Notes: generated from the sequence alone by a model not told the origin. Positions 53,526-63,134 are shown, numbered from the stretch's first letter. The stretch: 64,000 nt of DNA from Duganella sp. Leaf126 (GCF_001423125.1 NZ_LMNW01000001.1:267944-331943), one strand, 5' to 3'. Numbers and translations are program-made.

Positions 53526-55769
53526 TCAGGAGGCGATGCGGAACCGCGCCACCGAGTTTTTCAGTTCCTGCGCCAGGGCCGCCAGTTTGTGGATCGACTG
53601 CGCCGTGTGCTGCGTGCCTTCCTGGGTCTGTTCGGTCACGGCCAGGATCTGGCCGATGTCATGCGCCACGCCGCCGACCGACGCGGCCTGTTCGCCGGTC
53701 GCCTGGGCAATGCCGGAAATCAGTTCCGCCAGCCGGTTCGACACGTGCGAGATATCGGTCAGGGCGGCGCCGGCAGCGTCGGACAGCCGGGTGCCTTCGA
53801 CCACCCCGCGCGTGGACTTTTCCATGGCGGCCACCGCATCGTGGGTATCGTTCTGGATGGTGCGCACCAGCGCACCGATCTGCCTGGCCGCCGCTGCCGA
53901 GCGCTCGGCCAGCCGCTGTACTTCCTCGGCCACCACCGTGAACCCGCGCCCGGCCTCGCCGGCGGACGCCGCCTGGATCGCGGCGTTGAGCGCCAGCACA
54001 TTGGTTTGCTCGGTGATGTCGGAGATCAGTTCGGTGATCTCGCCGATTTCCTGCGACGACTCGCCCAGGCGCTTGATGCGCTTGGACGTGTCCTGGATCT
54101 GGTCGCGGATTTCGTGCATGCCGAAGATGGCGTTGGCCACGGCGGTGGACCCCAGATCGGCGGCCGCCACCGACTGCCGCGCGACGTCGGCCGAGACGCT
54201 GGCAGAGCGCGACACTTCGGTGATCTGGTCGGCCATGCGCACCACGGTGCTGCTCACGCCCTGGATTTCGCGCGACTGCTGCTGCGAGGCGCGCAGCAAG
54301 TCGCTGGCCACGCTGTGCGCGTGGAGCGCGGCGCGCGTGACCTGTTCGGCGGTGGCTGTCACCCGCCCTACCAGCACGCGCAGTTCCTCCACCGTGTAAT
54401 TGACGGTGTCGGCGATGGCGCCGGTGACGTTTTCCGACACCGTGGCGCGCACGGTCAAATCGCCGTCGGCCACCTTTTGCAGCTCGTTCATCAGGCGCAG
54501 GATGGCGACCTGATTGCGCGCGTTGGTTTCCCTGGCCGCCTCCTCCTTGCGCTGCGATTCGATGCGCATGGCTTCGGCCTCGCGGCGGCGGCGGTCGGCG
54601 CCGCGCGTGCGGTTGTTGGAATCGACCAGCAGCACGCGGCCGATTGCCGCCGCCATCAGCAGCGTGAAGACGCCGCAGCCGACCATCAGCCAGAAGGTGA
54701 AGCCGAGCGAATCCTGCTGCGCGCGGTAGGCCTGCTGCAGCGTGTACAGGCGCTGGCGCAGCGCCTCGTTTTCGTTGAAGATCAGGCGCGCGGCATTCTT
54801 GGCGGCGCTGAATTTATCGAGCTTGTCGAGGATCGCCGCCACCAGGCGCTGGTAGTCCTCGAACTGCGCCTTGAGCGCGCCGATTTTTTCGCGCAGCTCC
54901 GGTTCGCGCACGGCGCTCAAACCCTGCGCGGCGCTGCCTTCCAGCAGTGCGTCGAGCGTGGTGCGAAACACGGTGGTATCGCGCCCCAGCTGGAACGCCG
55001 CTTCGGAGCCGGCGCTGCCGGCGGTCAGAAAGTCGCTGGCGCTGCGGCTCATGCGCTGGGTGAGCATGGCGAGCTTGCCCAGCGCGGCGATCTCGCGCGC
55101 CGAGCCGCCGCCCGCCAGGCGCAGCGCGCCGATCTCCTCCACGCGCGCCAGCAGGTCGGGCGACATGGCGTTCAGCTTCTGCAGGGTCTGGTCCACGCCG
55201 CTGAGGTCCGCCTTCAGGGTCAGGATGCTGGCAGCGGCCAGGTCGGTGGGCCCCCACTGCCGGCGCACCGATTCCACCAGCGCGGCCAGGTCGGCGCCGG
55301 GCGCCTGCAACTGGCGGCCCTGCACCCGGCCGCCGCGCGTCATGAGCCGGATGTCGCTGGTCAGTTCGCGCCGGCTTTCCTCGAGCTGCCTGAACGCTTC
55401 GTCGCTGCCCTGCACCGCGTTCGGTGCCGCCTTGCCGATCCGCTGCGAGTGCATCAGCGCATCGCTGGCCACCTGGGTCTGGGCGGAGCGGTTGGCGCTG
55501 TGGATGGTGTTCAAGGCAACGCAGGCGGCGGAGACGCTGAGGCTGATGCCGAGCGCGGTGGACAGGATGCTCAGCTGGCGCTGGGTGGGCAGGCGGCCGA
55601 TCAGCGGCAGCCGCCGCAGCCAGGGCCGCGTGTCCTGCTGGGCGTCATCGGCAGCGGCAGCAGCGGCAGCGTTGGCGGTTTCCAGGCGATCGAGCGCATG
55701 GCGCAGGCGCGCCGGTCCGCCCCGGCTGGCGCGGGTAGCGGCGATGTGGTCGAAGGCCTGCTGGTCCAA
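53526..55769 (-). CDS. pilJ: PilJ-like methyl-accepting chemotaxis protein
   Basis: A 747-residue transducer for the Pil-Chp pathway. It has a cytoplasmic N-terminus of about 65 residues, a first membrane helix (about 67-88), a periplasmic region of some 260 residues with two helical PilJ-type modules (MTQRMSRSASDFL-like segments), a second helix (about 350-378), a HAMP-like region (LQKVADGDLTVRATVSENVT), and a signalling domain with the hairpin tip EQTNVLALNAAIQAASAGEA near 586-605. The start is TTG at 55769: it follows GGGAGGG at ideal distance and lies just after the pilI stop. The open frame further upstream overlaps pilI. Confidence 0.9.
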   Translation of the reverse strand: MDQQAFDHIAATRASRGGPARLRHALDRLETANAAAAAAADDAQQDTRPWLRRLPLIGRLPTQRQLSILSTALGISLSVSAACVALNTIHSANRSAQTQVASDALMHSQRIGKAAPNAVQGSDEAFRQLEESRRELTSDIRLMTRGGRVQGRQLQAPGADLAALVESVRRQWGPTDLAAASILTLKADLSGVDQTLQKLNAMSPDLLARVEEIGALRLAGGGSAREIAALGKLAMLTQRMSRSASDFLTAGSAGSEAAFQLGRDTTVFRTTLDALLEGSAAQGLSAVREPELREKIGALKAQFEDYQRLVAAILDKLDKFSAAKNAARLIFNENEALRQRLYTLQQAYRAQQDSLGFTFWLMVGCGVFTLLMAAAIGRVLLVDSNNRTRGADRRRREAEAMRIESQRKEEAARETNARNQVAILRLMNELQKVADGDLTVRATVSENVTGAIADTVNYTVEELRVLVGRVTATAEQVTRAALHAHSVASDLLRASQQQSREIQGVSSTVVRMADQITEVSRSASVSADVARQSVAAADLGSTAVANAIFGMHEIRDQIQDTSKRIKRLGESSQEIGEITELISDITEQTNVLALNAAIQAASAGEAGRGFTVVAEEVQRLAERSAAAARQIGALVRTIQNDTHDAVAAMEKSTRGVVEGTRLSDAAGAALTDISHVSNRLAELISGIAQATGEQAASVGGVAHDIGQILAVTEQTQEGTQHTAQSIHKLAALAQELKNSVARFRIAS

Positions 55770-55783
55770 TCCCGTTCCCTCCC

Positions 55784-56464
55784 CTAAAACCCGACCTGGG
55801 CAAAGCGCGGCTCGCGCACCAGCTGCGCCAGGTCCAGCAGCGTCCAGCGCCGGTCGTCGGCATCGTCGAAGCAGCGCCTGGCCCAGGACGGCGCCGCAGG
55901 CTCGGCGCCCGCCGGTTCCAACACCGGTGCCGACACTGCGCGCATCGCCGACGAAGTGCGCAGGCCCAGCACGCGGTCGGCCAGCAACGCGCAATTAAAC
56001 CCCAGTCTAGGCGAAAAGGTGATCAGCCGGCGCTCGGCCAACGCAGCACGCCGGGCCGGTTCGGCAGTAGCGGCCCCGTCACCGGCAGCCGCAGCGGCGC
56101 CGAGGTCAGTATCAGCGCCAGCATCGGCGTCGGCAGGCCCGGGCTGGCCCAGGTAGCGCGCCAGGTCGATCACGCCGGTCAGGTCGCCCCGGATATTGGC
56201 CAGCCCCAGGTACCACGGGCGCGCCAGCGGCACCGGCGCCACCGGCTGCGGCATGACGATTTCGCCGATCTGGGTCAGGTCGAGCAGGTAGTGGCGCGCG
56301 CCGATCGTCACGCCGAGTTCGCGCACCCCGGTGGCCGTGCCGCTGCGGGCCGCCTGCACGCGCTCGATCAGTTGCGCCTGGAACTGGCGCAGGCGCTCGC
56401 GGCGCTCAGCGCCCGGTGCGCCAGGGGTGGCGGGATCGGCGTGTGCGGGCGGGTTGCGGTCCAT
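55784..56464 (-). CDS. pilI: PilI-like CheW adaptor
   Basis: A 226-residue CheW-domain coupling protein that links the PilJ receptor to the ChpA kinase. The CheW core begins at TGVRELGVTIGARHYLLDL (about 44-62), with IGEIVMPQPVAPVPLARPW and WYLGLANIRGDLTGVIDLAR near 85-104. It is larger than a simple CheW because of an Ala/Asp-rich insert (residues about 110-135) and a divergent C-terminal part. It lies three bases after pilH and is followed at once by pilJ. Confidence 0.88.
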   Translation of the reverse strand: MDRNPPAHADPATPGAPGAERRERLRQFQAQLIERVQAARSGTATGVRELGVTIGARHYLLDLTQIGEIVMPQPVAPVPLARPWYLGLANIRGDLTGVIDLARYLGQPGPADADAGADTDLGAAAAAGDGAATAEPARRAALAERRLITFSPRLGFNCALLADRVLGLRTSSAMRAVSAPVLEPAGAEPAAPSWARRCFDDADDRRWTLLDLAQLVREPRFAQVGF

Positions 56465-56467
56465 CGC

Positions 56468-56833
56468 TCAGCCGAGGGCGGCGATCTTGTCCAGCAGTTC
56501 GTCCGCCCTGACCGGCTTGACCAGGTAGTCGCGCGCGCCCTGGCGCATGCCCCAGATGCGGTCCGTCTCCTGGTCCTTGCTCGAGCAGATAATCACCGGC
56601 ACCTCCTTGAGCACCGGGTCGCGCGCAATCGCGCGCGTGACCTGGAAGCCGTTCGCGCCCGGCATCACCACGTCCATCAGGATCAGGTCGGGCTTGTCGT
56701 CGCGCAGCTTGCGCAGCGCTTCCTCGCCGCTGTCGGCGGTGTCCACCGTGTAGCCTTGCCGGACCAGGATGTCGGTCAGGTAGTAGCGCTCGGTGGGCGA
56801 GTCGTCGACGATCAGTATGCGTTGTATGGCCAT
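56468..56833 (-). CDS. pilH: PilH-like response regulator
   Basis: A 121-residue single-domain receiver. Acidic pair Asp10-Asp11, phospho-acceptor Asp54 in [13 protein letters not shown], and Lys106 in [12 protein letters not shown] form a complete active site. [14 protein letters not shown] and [19 protein letters not shown] are typical of PilH. In Pseudomonas PilH acts with the retraction side of twitching motility or as a phosphate sink. It lies between pilG and pilI with very short gaps. Confidence 0.88.
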   Translation of the reverse strand: MAIQRILIVDDSPTERYYLTDILVRQGYTVDTADSGEEALRKLRDDKPDLILMDVVMPGANGFQVTRAIARDPVLKEVPVIICSSKDQETDRIWGMRQGARDYLVKPVRADELLDKIAALG

Positions 56834-56866
56834 GCTTCCCCCTGCGGGTAACGTAATCTGGTGAGC

Positions 56867-57250
56867 TTAATCCGGCGCGCCGGTGGTGTGCGCGCGGACT
56901 GCGGCCAGCATGCCGTCCCGCGTGAACGGTTTGGCCAGGCAGGCGGCGGAACCGGCCTGAACGCCGCGCGCGCGGTCGAACAGCCCATCCCTGGACGACA
57001 GCATCAGCACCGGTGTGGCGCGGAATGCCGCGCTGCGCTTGATCAGCGCACAGGTCTGGTAACCGTCCATGCGCGGCATGACGATGTCGCAGAATACCAG
57101 CGCCGGGCGATGGTCGGCGATCTTGGCCAGGGCGTCGAAACCGCTGTCGGCCAGTACCACGCGGTAACCGGCGCCGGACAGGAACATCTCGGCCGAACGC
57201 CGGATGGTGCTGCTGTCGTCGATGACCATGATCGTCAAGGCGTCACTCAT
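56867..57250 (-). CDS. pilG: PilG-like response regulator
   Basis: A 127-residue single-domain receiver and first gene of the Pil-Chp operon. Asp11-Asp12, phospho-acceptor Asp55 in LVFCDIVMPRMDGYQTC, and Lys107 in CLAKPFTRDGML make a full receiver site. IKRSAAFRATPVLMLSSRDG matches PilG. The ATG at 57250 starts the receiver fold; six upstream codons are open but unsupported. In Pseudomonas PilG promotes pilus extension and interacts with FimV/FimL; those partners are not in this window. Confidence 0.88.
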   Translation of the reverse strand: MSDALTIMVIDDSSTIRRSAEMFLSGAGYRVVLADSGFDALAKIADHRPALVFCDIVMPRMDGYQTCALIKRSAAFRATPVLMLSSRDGLFDRARGVQAGSAACLAKPFTRDGMLAAVRAHTTGAPD

Positions 57251-57316
57251 GACGCCACCATAGCACATGCGCCCCGCTGCAACGGCGTGCCGGGACGTGC
57301 GGAGCGCGGGCTCCGG

Positions 57317-57508
57317 TCAGATCGCGACCATTTCGAAATCGTCCTTGCGGGCGCCGCATTCGGGGCAGCTCCAGTTCATCGGCACGTCGGCCCAGCGGGT
57401 GCCGGGGGCGATGCCTTCGTCGGGCAGGCCGGCCTGTTCGTCGTAGATCCAGCCGCAGATCAGGCACATCCAGGTCTGGAAGTCCTGCGTTGTTTCATTG
57501 CTACTCAC
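57317..57508 (-). CDS. Rubredoxin
   Basis: A small iron protein (about 63 residues) with the two CxxC knuckles of rubredoxin: MCLICGWIYDE and WSCPECGARKDDFE, spaced by PGTRWADVPMNW. It transfers single electrons in the cytoplasm, often to oxygenases or in oxidative stress defence. The start is uncertain: GTG at 57508 has GGGTGG upstream, ATG at 57529 adds seven residues, and an ATG at 57469 would start right at the first knuckle. It is divergent from thiD with 57 bases between starts and precedes the Pil-Chp genes. Confidence 0.9.
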   Translation of the reverse strand: MSSNETTQDFQTWMCLICGWIYDEQAGLPDEGIAPGTRWADVPMNWSCPECGARKDDFEMVAI

Positions 57509-57565
57509 GTTCTGCCACCCTTCAATCAAGTAAAATGCCGAATCAGGTATCTTAATCTACCCGCC

Positions 57566-58435
57566 GTGCAAATCCAAACTTCTCCGCTCATATTAAGCTT
57601 CGGCGCAGCCGACCCCGCAGGCGCCACCGGCGTCCAGGCCGACCTGGCCGCGTTCTCGGCGCTGTCGTGCACCGGCGTGGCAGCCACCACCGCGTTGCTG
57701 ATCGGCGACACGGCGCGCATCGAGGACACCCAGGAAATCGACGCCGACTGGGTGGCCGACCAGGCCCGCGTGGTCCTCGAGGATATGACCATGGCGGCCT
57801 TCAAGGTCGGCGCGCTGACCAATGTCGAACAGGTGGCGGCGATCGCCGAGATCCTGTCCGACTACCCCGATGCGCCGCTGATCCTCGACCCGTTCAGTTC
57901 GCGCCTGCCCGACCTGCCCGACGACGAAGCCGAAGAACTGCTGACCGCCGTACGCCAGCTGCTGGTGCCGCAGGCCACGCTGCTGATGCTGTCGGTGGTG
58001 GAGCTGGGCCGGCTGGCCGAAACCTGGCGCGACGGCGGTGACGGCATCGACAACATGCTGCAATCGGACGTCGAGCACCTGATCGCGCTCGGCTGCGAAT
58101 ACGTGCTGGTCACCGGCACCCAGTCCGGCGCCATGCAGGCCAAGGTGGGCAACCGCACCGTGCCGAACGCGCTGGCCAACACCTTGTACCATGCAGACGG
58201 TATGATCAGCCACGACGCCTGGCAGCACCTGCCCGGTCCCTTTATCGGCGCCGGCGGCACGCTGTCGGCCGCGATCACCGCCTTCATGGCGCGCGGCGTG
58301 GACGTCCCGGAAGCGGTCAAGGCGGCGCAGGAGTACACCGTGGGCGCCCTGGCCCATGCGCAGCGCTACGGCATGGGCAAGTTCGTGCCGAACCGCTTCT
58401 TCCACCTGCTGACGACGGCCGCCGACATGCAATAG
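57566..58435 (+). CDS. thiD: Hydroxymethylpyrimidine/phosphomethylpyrimidine kinase
   Basis: A ribokinase-fold enzyme of about 289 residues in thiamine synthesis. LILSFGAADPAGATGVQADL near 8-27 is the substrate-binding start of ThiD, FKVGALTNVEQVAAIAEIL and PLILDPFSSRLPDL follow, and the ATP/anion hole is FIGAGGTLSAAITAFMARG near 228-246 (the family usually has GTGC; here GAGGT). The start is GTG at 57566, the first codon that gives the family N-terminus; a longer open frame upstream runs through intergenic sequence and pilG. hemL follows 45 bases later. Confidence 0.9.
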   Translation: MQIQTSPLILSFGAADPAGATGVQADLAAFSALSCTGVAATTALLIGDTARIEDTQEIDADWVADQARVVLEDMTMAAFKVGALTNVEQVAAIAEILSDYPDAPLILDPFSSRLPDLPDDEAEELLTAVRQLLVPQATLLMLSVVELGRLAETWRDGGDGIDNMLQSDVEHLIALGCEYVLVTGTQSGAMQAKVGNRTVPNALANTLYHADGMISHDAWQHLPGPFIGAGGTLSAAITAFMARGVDVPEAVKAAQEYTVGALAHAQRYGMGKFVPNRFFHLLTTAADMQ

Positions 58436-58480
58436 CGCGCAGCGTCGCGCCGTTTCATCCATCCACTACGAGATACCGCT

Positions 58481-59773
58481 ATGACCACGATTTCCAACAA
58501 CGACACGCTGTTCGCCCGCGCCCAGAACACCACGCCCGGCGGCGTCAATTCGCCGGTGCGCGCCTTCCGCTCGGTGGGCGGCACGCCGCGTTTCATCAGC
58601 CGCGCCGAAGGCCCGTATTTCTGGGACGCCGACGACAAGCGCTATATCGACTACATCGGCTCGTGGGGCCCGGCCATCGTCGGCCACGCCCACCCGGAGG
58701 TGGTACAGGCAGTGCAGGCGGCCGCCGCACGCGGCCTGTCGTTCGGCGCGCCGACGCTGGGCGAGGTGGAAATGGCCGAGGAAATCTGCCGCCTGGTGCC
58801 GTCGCTGGAACAGGTGCGGCTGGTGTCGTCGGGCACCGAAGCCACCATGAGCGCGCTGCGCCTGGCGCGCGGCGCCACCGGCCGCGACAAGATCGTCAAG
58901 TTCGAGGGCTGCTACCACGGCCACGCCGATTCGCTGCTGGTCAAGGCCGGCAGCGGCCTGCTCACCTTCGGCAACCCCACCTCGGCCGGCGTGCCGGAGG
59001 ACTTCGTCAAGCACACGCTGGTGCTCGACTATAACGACGTCGCGCAACTCGAAGAAGCATTCGCCAACTTCGGCGACGAGATCGCCTGCGTGATCGTCGA
59101 GCCGGTCGCCGGCAACATGAATCTGATCAAGGCCGATCCGGCCTTCCTGCAGGCCGCGCGCGACCTGTGCACCGCTAACGGCGCCCTGCTGATTTTCGAC
59201 GAAGTGATGTGCGGCTTCCGCGTCGCGCTGGGCGGCGCCCAGGCGCTGTACGGCATCACGCCCGACCTGACCGCGCTGGGCAAGGTGATCGGCGGCGGCC
59301 TGCCGGTGGCGGCCTTCGGCGGCAGCGCGCAGCTGATGTCGCACATGGCGCCGCTGGGCGCCGTGTACCAGGCCGGCACGCTGTCGGGCAACCCGGTGGC
59401 GGTGGCGGCAGGCATGACCACCCTCAGGCTGATCCAGGAGCCGGGCTTTTACGAGCGCCTGGGCGCCACCGCGCAGCGCCTGGCGCAGGGCCTGACGGCA
59501 GCCGCCAGGGACGCCGGCGTGCAGTTCTGCGCCGATGCGGTCGGCGGCATGTTCGGCCTGTATTTCAGCGCCACGCCGCCGCACAACTACGCCGAGATGA
59601 TGGCGGGCGACCGCGAGCGCTTCAACGCTTTCTTCCACGCGATGCTGGACGAAGGCGTGTATTTCGCCCCGGCCGCATTCGAAGCGGGCTTCGTCTCGGC
59701 CCAGCACACCGATGCCGTGATCGACGAGACGATTGCCGCTGCCGGCCGCGTGTTCAAGAAACTCGCGGCCTGA
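58481..59773 (+). CDS. hemL: Glutamate-1-semialdehyde 2,1-aminomutase
   Basis: A 430-residue PLP enzyme that makes 5-aminolevulinate in the C5 pathway of heme synthesis. Typical blocks are [19 protein letters not shown] at residues 18-36, [36 protein letters not shown] near 143-161, and [12 protein letters not shown]. The PLP lysine is Lys268 in [13 protein letters not shown]. It supplies heme to, among others, the oxidase encoded at the left end of the window. It is convergent with the ABC ATPase gene. Confidence 0.97.
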   Translation: MTTISNNDTLFARAQNTTPGGVNSPVRAFRSVGGTPRFISRAEGPYFWDADDKRYIDYIGSWGPAIVGHAHPEVVQAVQAAAARGLSFGAPTLGEVEMAEEICRLVPSLEQVRLVSSGTEATMSALRLARGATGRDKIVKFEGCYHGHADSLLVKAGSGLLTFGNPTSAGVPEDFVKHTLVLDYNDVAQLEEAFANFGDEIACVIVEPVAGNMNLIKADPAFLQAARDLCTANGALLIFDEVMCGFRVALGGAQALYGITPDLTALGKVIGGGLPVAAFGGSAQLMSHMAPLGAVYQAGTLSGNPVAVAAGMTTLRLIQEPGFYERLGATAQRLAQGLTAAARDAGVQFCADAVGGMFGLYFSATPPHNYAEMMAGDRERFNAFFHAMLDEGVYFAPAAFEAGFVSAQHTDAVIDETIAAAGRVFKKLAA

Positions 59774-59808
59774 CGCCGCCGCGTCGGCCCACGCGCTTAA
59801 AGGTTCCC

Positions 59809-61110
59809 TCAGACGGCGCGTTCGGTCGACTGGATCACCCCGGTATTGAAGTCGTACTCGAACAGGTCGCCGTAGCGGCCCCACTCGATTGCCACCCGCA
59901 GCGCCCGTTCGGCTTCCTCTTCGCTCAGCGTAAAGCGCAGCAGCTTGAGGAACAGGTCTTCGGGCAGGTCGCCCGAGCGGTCCTGGGTCAGGCCGTGGCA
60001 GATGTAGGCGATCAGCGGCACGTGTTCGAGCAGCTGCTTGCCGAACACGGCCTGGCGTGCGCCGCTGTCCTCGGTGGCCACGTAGCGCGCACCGAGTTCC
60101 GTCAGCAGGATGTCGCCGTCGAGCAGGTGGGCAAAACCGAGCAGCAGCAAGGCGTTGGTCACCTCGAGCAGCTCGGCGTCGGTCAGATCGGTTTCCTCGG
60201 CCAGCTGCGGCAAGTCGGCACGGCCGACGAACGGCTCTTCGGCCAGCAGTTCCAGTATCCCTTCCATGTGCGCGATGTCGGCCTGCGGCAGACGGTCGCC
60301 CAGCTGCAGCTTGACCTCCTTTTCGCTGATCGGTCCGCGCCGTCCGGCGCCGGCCGTCATCAGTTCGTAGACCTTGTCGATCAGGTGGCGCACTTCGGCG
60401 CCTTCGGCCTTGCGCGGCTGCGGCAGTGCAATCGGCAGCTCGGCGCGCACGCGGCCCGGGTCGCTGGCGAAGATCAGCACGCGGTCGGCCATCATCACCG
60501 CTTCCTCGATATTGTGCGACACCACCAGGATGGCCTTGGTCGGAATGCGGCCGGACTGCCACAGTTCGAGGATTTCCTCGCGCAGGCGCTCGCCGGTCAG
60601 CACGTCGAGCGCGGAAAAAGCCTCGTCCATCAGCAGCACTTCCGGTTCCATCACCAGCGCGCGGGCGATGCCCACGCGCTGGCGCATGCCGCCCGACAGC
60701 TCGCGCGGCAGCGCGCCTTCGAAGCCGGACAGGCCGATCAGGTCGATCACGGCCGCCGCCCGGCGTTCGCGTTCGGCCGCCGGCATGCCCTGCGCTTCCA
60801 GCCCCAGCTCCACGTTCTTTTGCACGGTCAGCCACGGGAACAGCGCAAACGACTGGAACACCATGCGGATGCCGCGCGCGGTGCCGTACAGCGGCATGCC
60901 GCGGTACAGCACCTGGCCGGCATCGGCCTGGATCAGCCCCGCCATCAGGCGCAGCATGGTCGATTTGCCGGAACCGGACTGCCCCAGCAGGGCGACGATT
61001 TCGCCTTCGTGCAGGGTGAAGTCGACGCCTTCGAGCACGGCGCGCGCGGAGCCGTCGGCCGCGCGGAAATGCTTGGCGACGCCTTTGAGTTCGACGATGG
61101 GAGTGGTCAT
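59809..61110 (-). CDS. ABC transporter ATP-binding protein with C-terminal AAA-associated domain
   Basis: A 433-residue ATPase of the nitrate/sulfonate/taurine importer class. The Walker A loop LLGQSGSGKSTMLRLMAGLI is at 41-60, the signature LSGGMRQRVGIARAL near 138-152, and Walker B VLLMDEAFSALD near 158-169, all intact. The last 140 residues (from about 290) match the AAA-associated C-terminal domain found on some such ATPases (LGDRLPQADIAHMEGILELL, then KLLRFTLSEEEAERALRVAI). The permease gene lies eight bases upstream in the same operon. No substrate-binding protein is encoded nearby, so the substrate is unknown. Confidence 0.87.
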   Translation of the reverse strand: MTTPIVELKGVAKHFRAADGSARAVLEGVDFTLHEGEIVALLGQSGSGKSTMLRLMAGLIQADAGQVLYRGMPLYGTARGIRMVFQSFALFPWLTVQKNVELGLEAQGMPAAERERRAAAVIDLIGLSGFEGALPRELSGGMRQRVGIARALVMEPEVLLMDEAFSALDVLTGERLREEILELWQSGRIPTKAILVVSHNIEEAVMMADRVLIFASDPGRVRAELPIALPQPRKAEGAEVRHLIDKVYELMTAGAGRRGPISEKEVKLQLGDRLPQADIAHMEGILELLAEEPFVGRADLPQLAEETDLTDAELLEVTNALLLLGFAHLLDGDILLTELGARYVATEDSGARQAVFGKQLLEHVPLIAYICHGLTQDRSGDLPEDLFLKLLRFTLSEEEAERALRVAIEWGRYGDLFEYDFNTGVIQSTERAV

Positions 61111-61118
61111 GATTGCTC

Positions 61119-62849
61119 CTAGAAATGCAGCCGGCTCTCGGCCATGGTGTACAGGCGGCGCCAGACGAAGTGATTAAAGCCCATCACGAAGATGCACATC
61201 ACGCCGATGCCGAGCGCGATGCGGGGAAAGTCGCCGGCGGCCGTCATCTCGGCGATATAGCTGCCCAGGCCATGGGCCTTGACGGTGGTCGCGCCCCAGC
61301 TCACGTATTCGGCCACGATGCTGGCGTTCCACGAGCCGCCCGAGGCGGTGATCGCGCCGGTCACGAAGCTGGGAAAGATCGCCGGCAGCAGGTAGCGCCG
61401 CCATTTGAGCCAGCCGGTCAGGCCGAAGTTCTGCGCAGCCTGGCGCAACTCGGTCGGAATGGTGGAAGCGCCGGCGATTACGTTGAACAGCAAATACCAC
61501 TGGGTGCCGAGGATCATCAGCGGCGAGAGCCAGATATCGGGATTGAGCTGGTAGCGCATGATGACGATGACCGCCACCGGGAACACCAGGTTGGCCGGAA
61601 AGGCGGCCAGGAACTGCGCCACCGCCTGGGTGCGCGACGCCCAGCGCGGATGCATGCCGATCCACACGCCTACCGGCACCCAGATCAGCGCTGCCAGCAG
61701 CAGCAGGCCGATCACGCGCAACATCGTGTACACGCCCAGCACCAGCACGTGGCCCACTTCCGACCAGCCCACCTCGGTGCTGATGAAGTGGCCGAGGCTC
61801 CACAGGGCGTAGAACACCACGGCCACGATCACCGCGTCCCACACGCGCTGCGGCACCAGCGACGGGTGGTCGCGGCGGGCGCGGATCGAGGTGCCGTCGT
61901 GGCCGAGGCGGAACAGCGCGATCGAACGCGACAGCAGACGCCCGCACCACGCGACGAATTGCTGGGTGCGGTCAGTGCGGCGCAGCCAGGTCAGCAGCCA
62001 GGAATGCTGGGCCGTGTCGCCGCCGGTTTCCTCGAAACGGAACTTGTCGGCCCAGGCCAGCAGGGGACGGAAGAACAGCTGGTCGTACATCAGCACGGCG
62101 ATCAGCATGGCAAAGATGGCCCAGCCGATGGCGCCCAGGTCGCTCTGCTCGATGGCCAGCGCAATGTACGACCCGATGCCGGGCAGCTTGATGTTCTGGT
62201 GCGAGACCGAAATCGCCTCGGACGCCACCACGAAGAACCAGCCGCCCGACATCGACATCATCATGTTCCACAACAGGCCCGGCATGGCGAACGGCAGCTC
62301 CAGGCGCCAGAAGCGCTGCCAGCCCGAGAGCTGGAACACCCGCGCCGCTTCGGCCAGCTCGGCCGGCACGGTGCGGAAACCCTGGTAGGCCGAGAAGGCC
62401 ATATTCCATGCCTGCGACGTGAAGATGGCGAAGATCGCCGCGCACTCGACGCCCAGCAGGTTGCCCGGAAACAGCGCGATAAAGGCGGTGACGGTGATCG
62501 ACAAAAAGCCCAGGATAGGAATCGACTGCAGGATGTCGAGCAGCGGCACCAGCACTTTTTCAGCCAGGCGGTACTTGGTGGTCAGCGCGGCGAACACGCA
62601 GGCGAACACCATCGACGCACCGAGCGCGATGAACATGCGCAAGGTGGTGCGCAGCAGGTAGTAAGGCAGGTTGGTCGGGTCGAGCGAGAGCGGCAGCGCC
62701 TGGCCCAGCTCGTAGGGGCGCGCCATCTGCTGGCCGCCGTAGGCCAGCAGCACGAACAGCGCCAGCACGATGGGCAGCAGCGCCCAGTCCCAGCGGTTAC
62801 CGCCGGCTTCCACCACCTGCCGGGGGAAAAATTGCCGTTTTTTATACAT
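61119..62849 (-). CDS. ABC transporter permease, fused double-domain
   Basis: A 576-residue membrane protein containing two binding-protein-dependent permease domains in one chain, one in each half (about 30-290 and 330-570). Each has the EAA loop: ARVFQLSGWQRFWRLELPFA in the first half and AQNFGLTGWLKWRRYLLPAI in the second. A cytoplasmic linker with RRTDRTQQFVAWCGRLLSRS joins them. One polypeptide thus replaces the usual permease dimer. It is upstream of the ATPase gene by eight bases and divergent from an HTH-GAF regulator, which may control it. Confidence 0.88.
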   Translation of the reverse strand: MYKKRQFFPRQVVEAGGNRWDWALLPIVLALFVLLAYGGQQMARPYELGQALPLSLDPTNLPYYLLRTTLRMFIALGASMVFACVFAALTTKYRLAEKVLVPLLDILQSIPILGFLSITVTAFIALFPGNLLGVECAAIFAIFTSQAWNMAFSAYQGFRTVPAELAEAARVFQLSGWQRFWRLELPFAMPGLLWNMMMSMSGGWFFVVASEAISVSHQNIKLPGIGSYIALAIEQSDLGAIGWAIFAMLIAVLMYDQLFFRPLLAWADKFRFEETGGDTAQHSWLLTWLRRTDRTQQFVAWCGRLLSRSIALFRLGHDGTSIRARRDHPSLVPQRVWDAVIVAVVFYALWSLGHFISTEVGWSEVGHVLVLGVYTMLRVIGLLLLAALIWVPVGVWIGMHPRWASRTQAVAQFLAAFPANLVFPVAVIVIMRYQLNPDIWLSPLMILGTQWYLLFNVIAGASTIPTELRQAAQNFGLTGWLKWRRYLLPAIFPSFVTGAITASGGSWNASIVAEYVSWGATTVKAHGLGSYIAEMTAAGDFPRIALGIGVMCIFVMGFNHFVWRRLYTMAESRLHF

Positions 62850-62959
62850 GGTTGTGGCTCCCGGACACTGAGATTGGCCGCCATTCTAAGGGAATCCGGC
62901 ATGCCACCATATTACAGTTGTGAAAGTCCGGAAAGGAATTTTGCGCTACATGAAATAAA

Positions 62960-63054
62960 TGACGGAAATGATGATCCTTGTCAAAAACTAGTCGCTCTCC
63001 CAGGATTTATCGATATTTTATTGCTGAATGAACATAAAAACGTCATTTTCGTCA
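62960..63054. promoter_or_regulatory. Spaced inverted repeat in the ABC/HTH-GAF divergent region
   Basis: TGACGGAAATGATG (62960-62973) and CGTCATTTTCGTCA (63041-63054, reverse complement TGACGAAAATGACG) match at 12 of 14 positions in inverted orientation, 67 bases apart. The region is A+T-rich compared with its flanks. The two copies would suit a dimeric regulator controlling the divergent genes; binding is inference. Confidence 0.4.
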
Positions 63055-63061
63055 AATTCTT

Positions 63062-63090
63062 TTGTTTCCATGTAGAAATTACAGTACACT
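63062..63090 (+). promoter_or_regulatory. Candidate sigma-70 promoter of the HTH-GAF gene
   Basis: TTGTTT and TACACT are separated by exactly 17 bases and end 44 bases before the ATG at 63135. Both hexamers match the consensus at four positions. The right arm of the inverted repeat lies just upstream of the -35 element. Confidence 0.4.
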
Positions 63091-63134
63091 GTTTTCCATT
63101 GGCTGCACGCCGGCCCGCCCTTCCGAGAGACCAG

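Noticed and set aside
56861..57565. N-terminal extension of thiD by about 235 codons
   Set aside because: It crosses pilG and rubredoxin on the opposite strand and has no similarity; ThiD proteins begin at the GTG near 57566.
61113..63134. Long plus-strand frame running into the HTH-GAF gene
   Set aside because: The part before 63135 is antisense to the ABC permease and a non-coding gap. Only the part from ATG 63135 has family similarity and a ribosome binding site.
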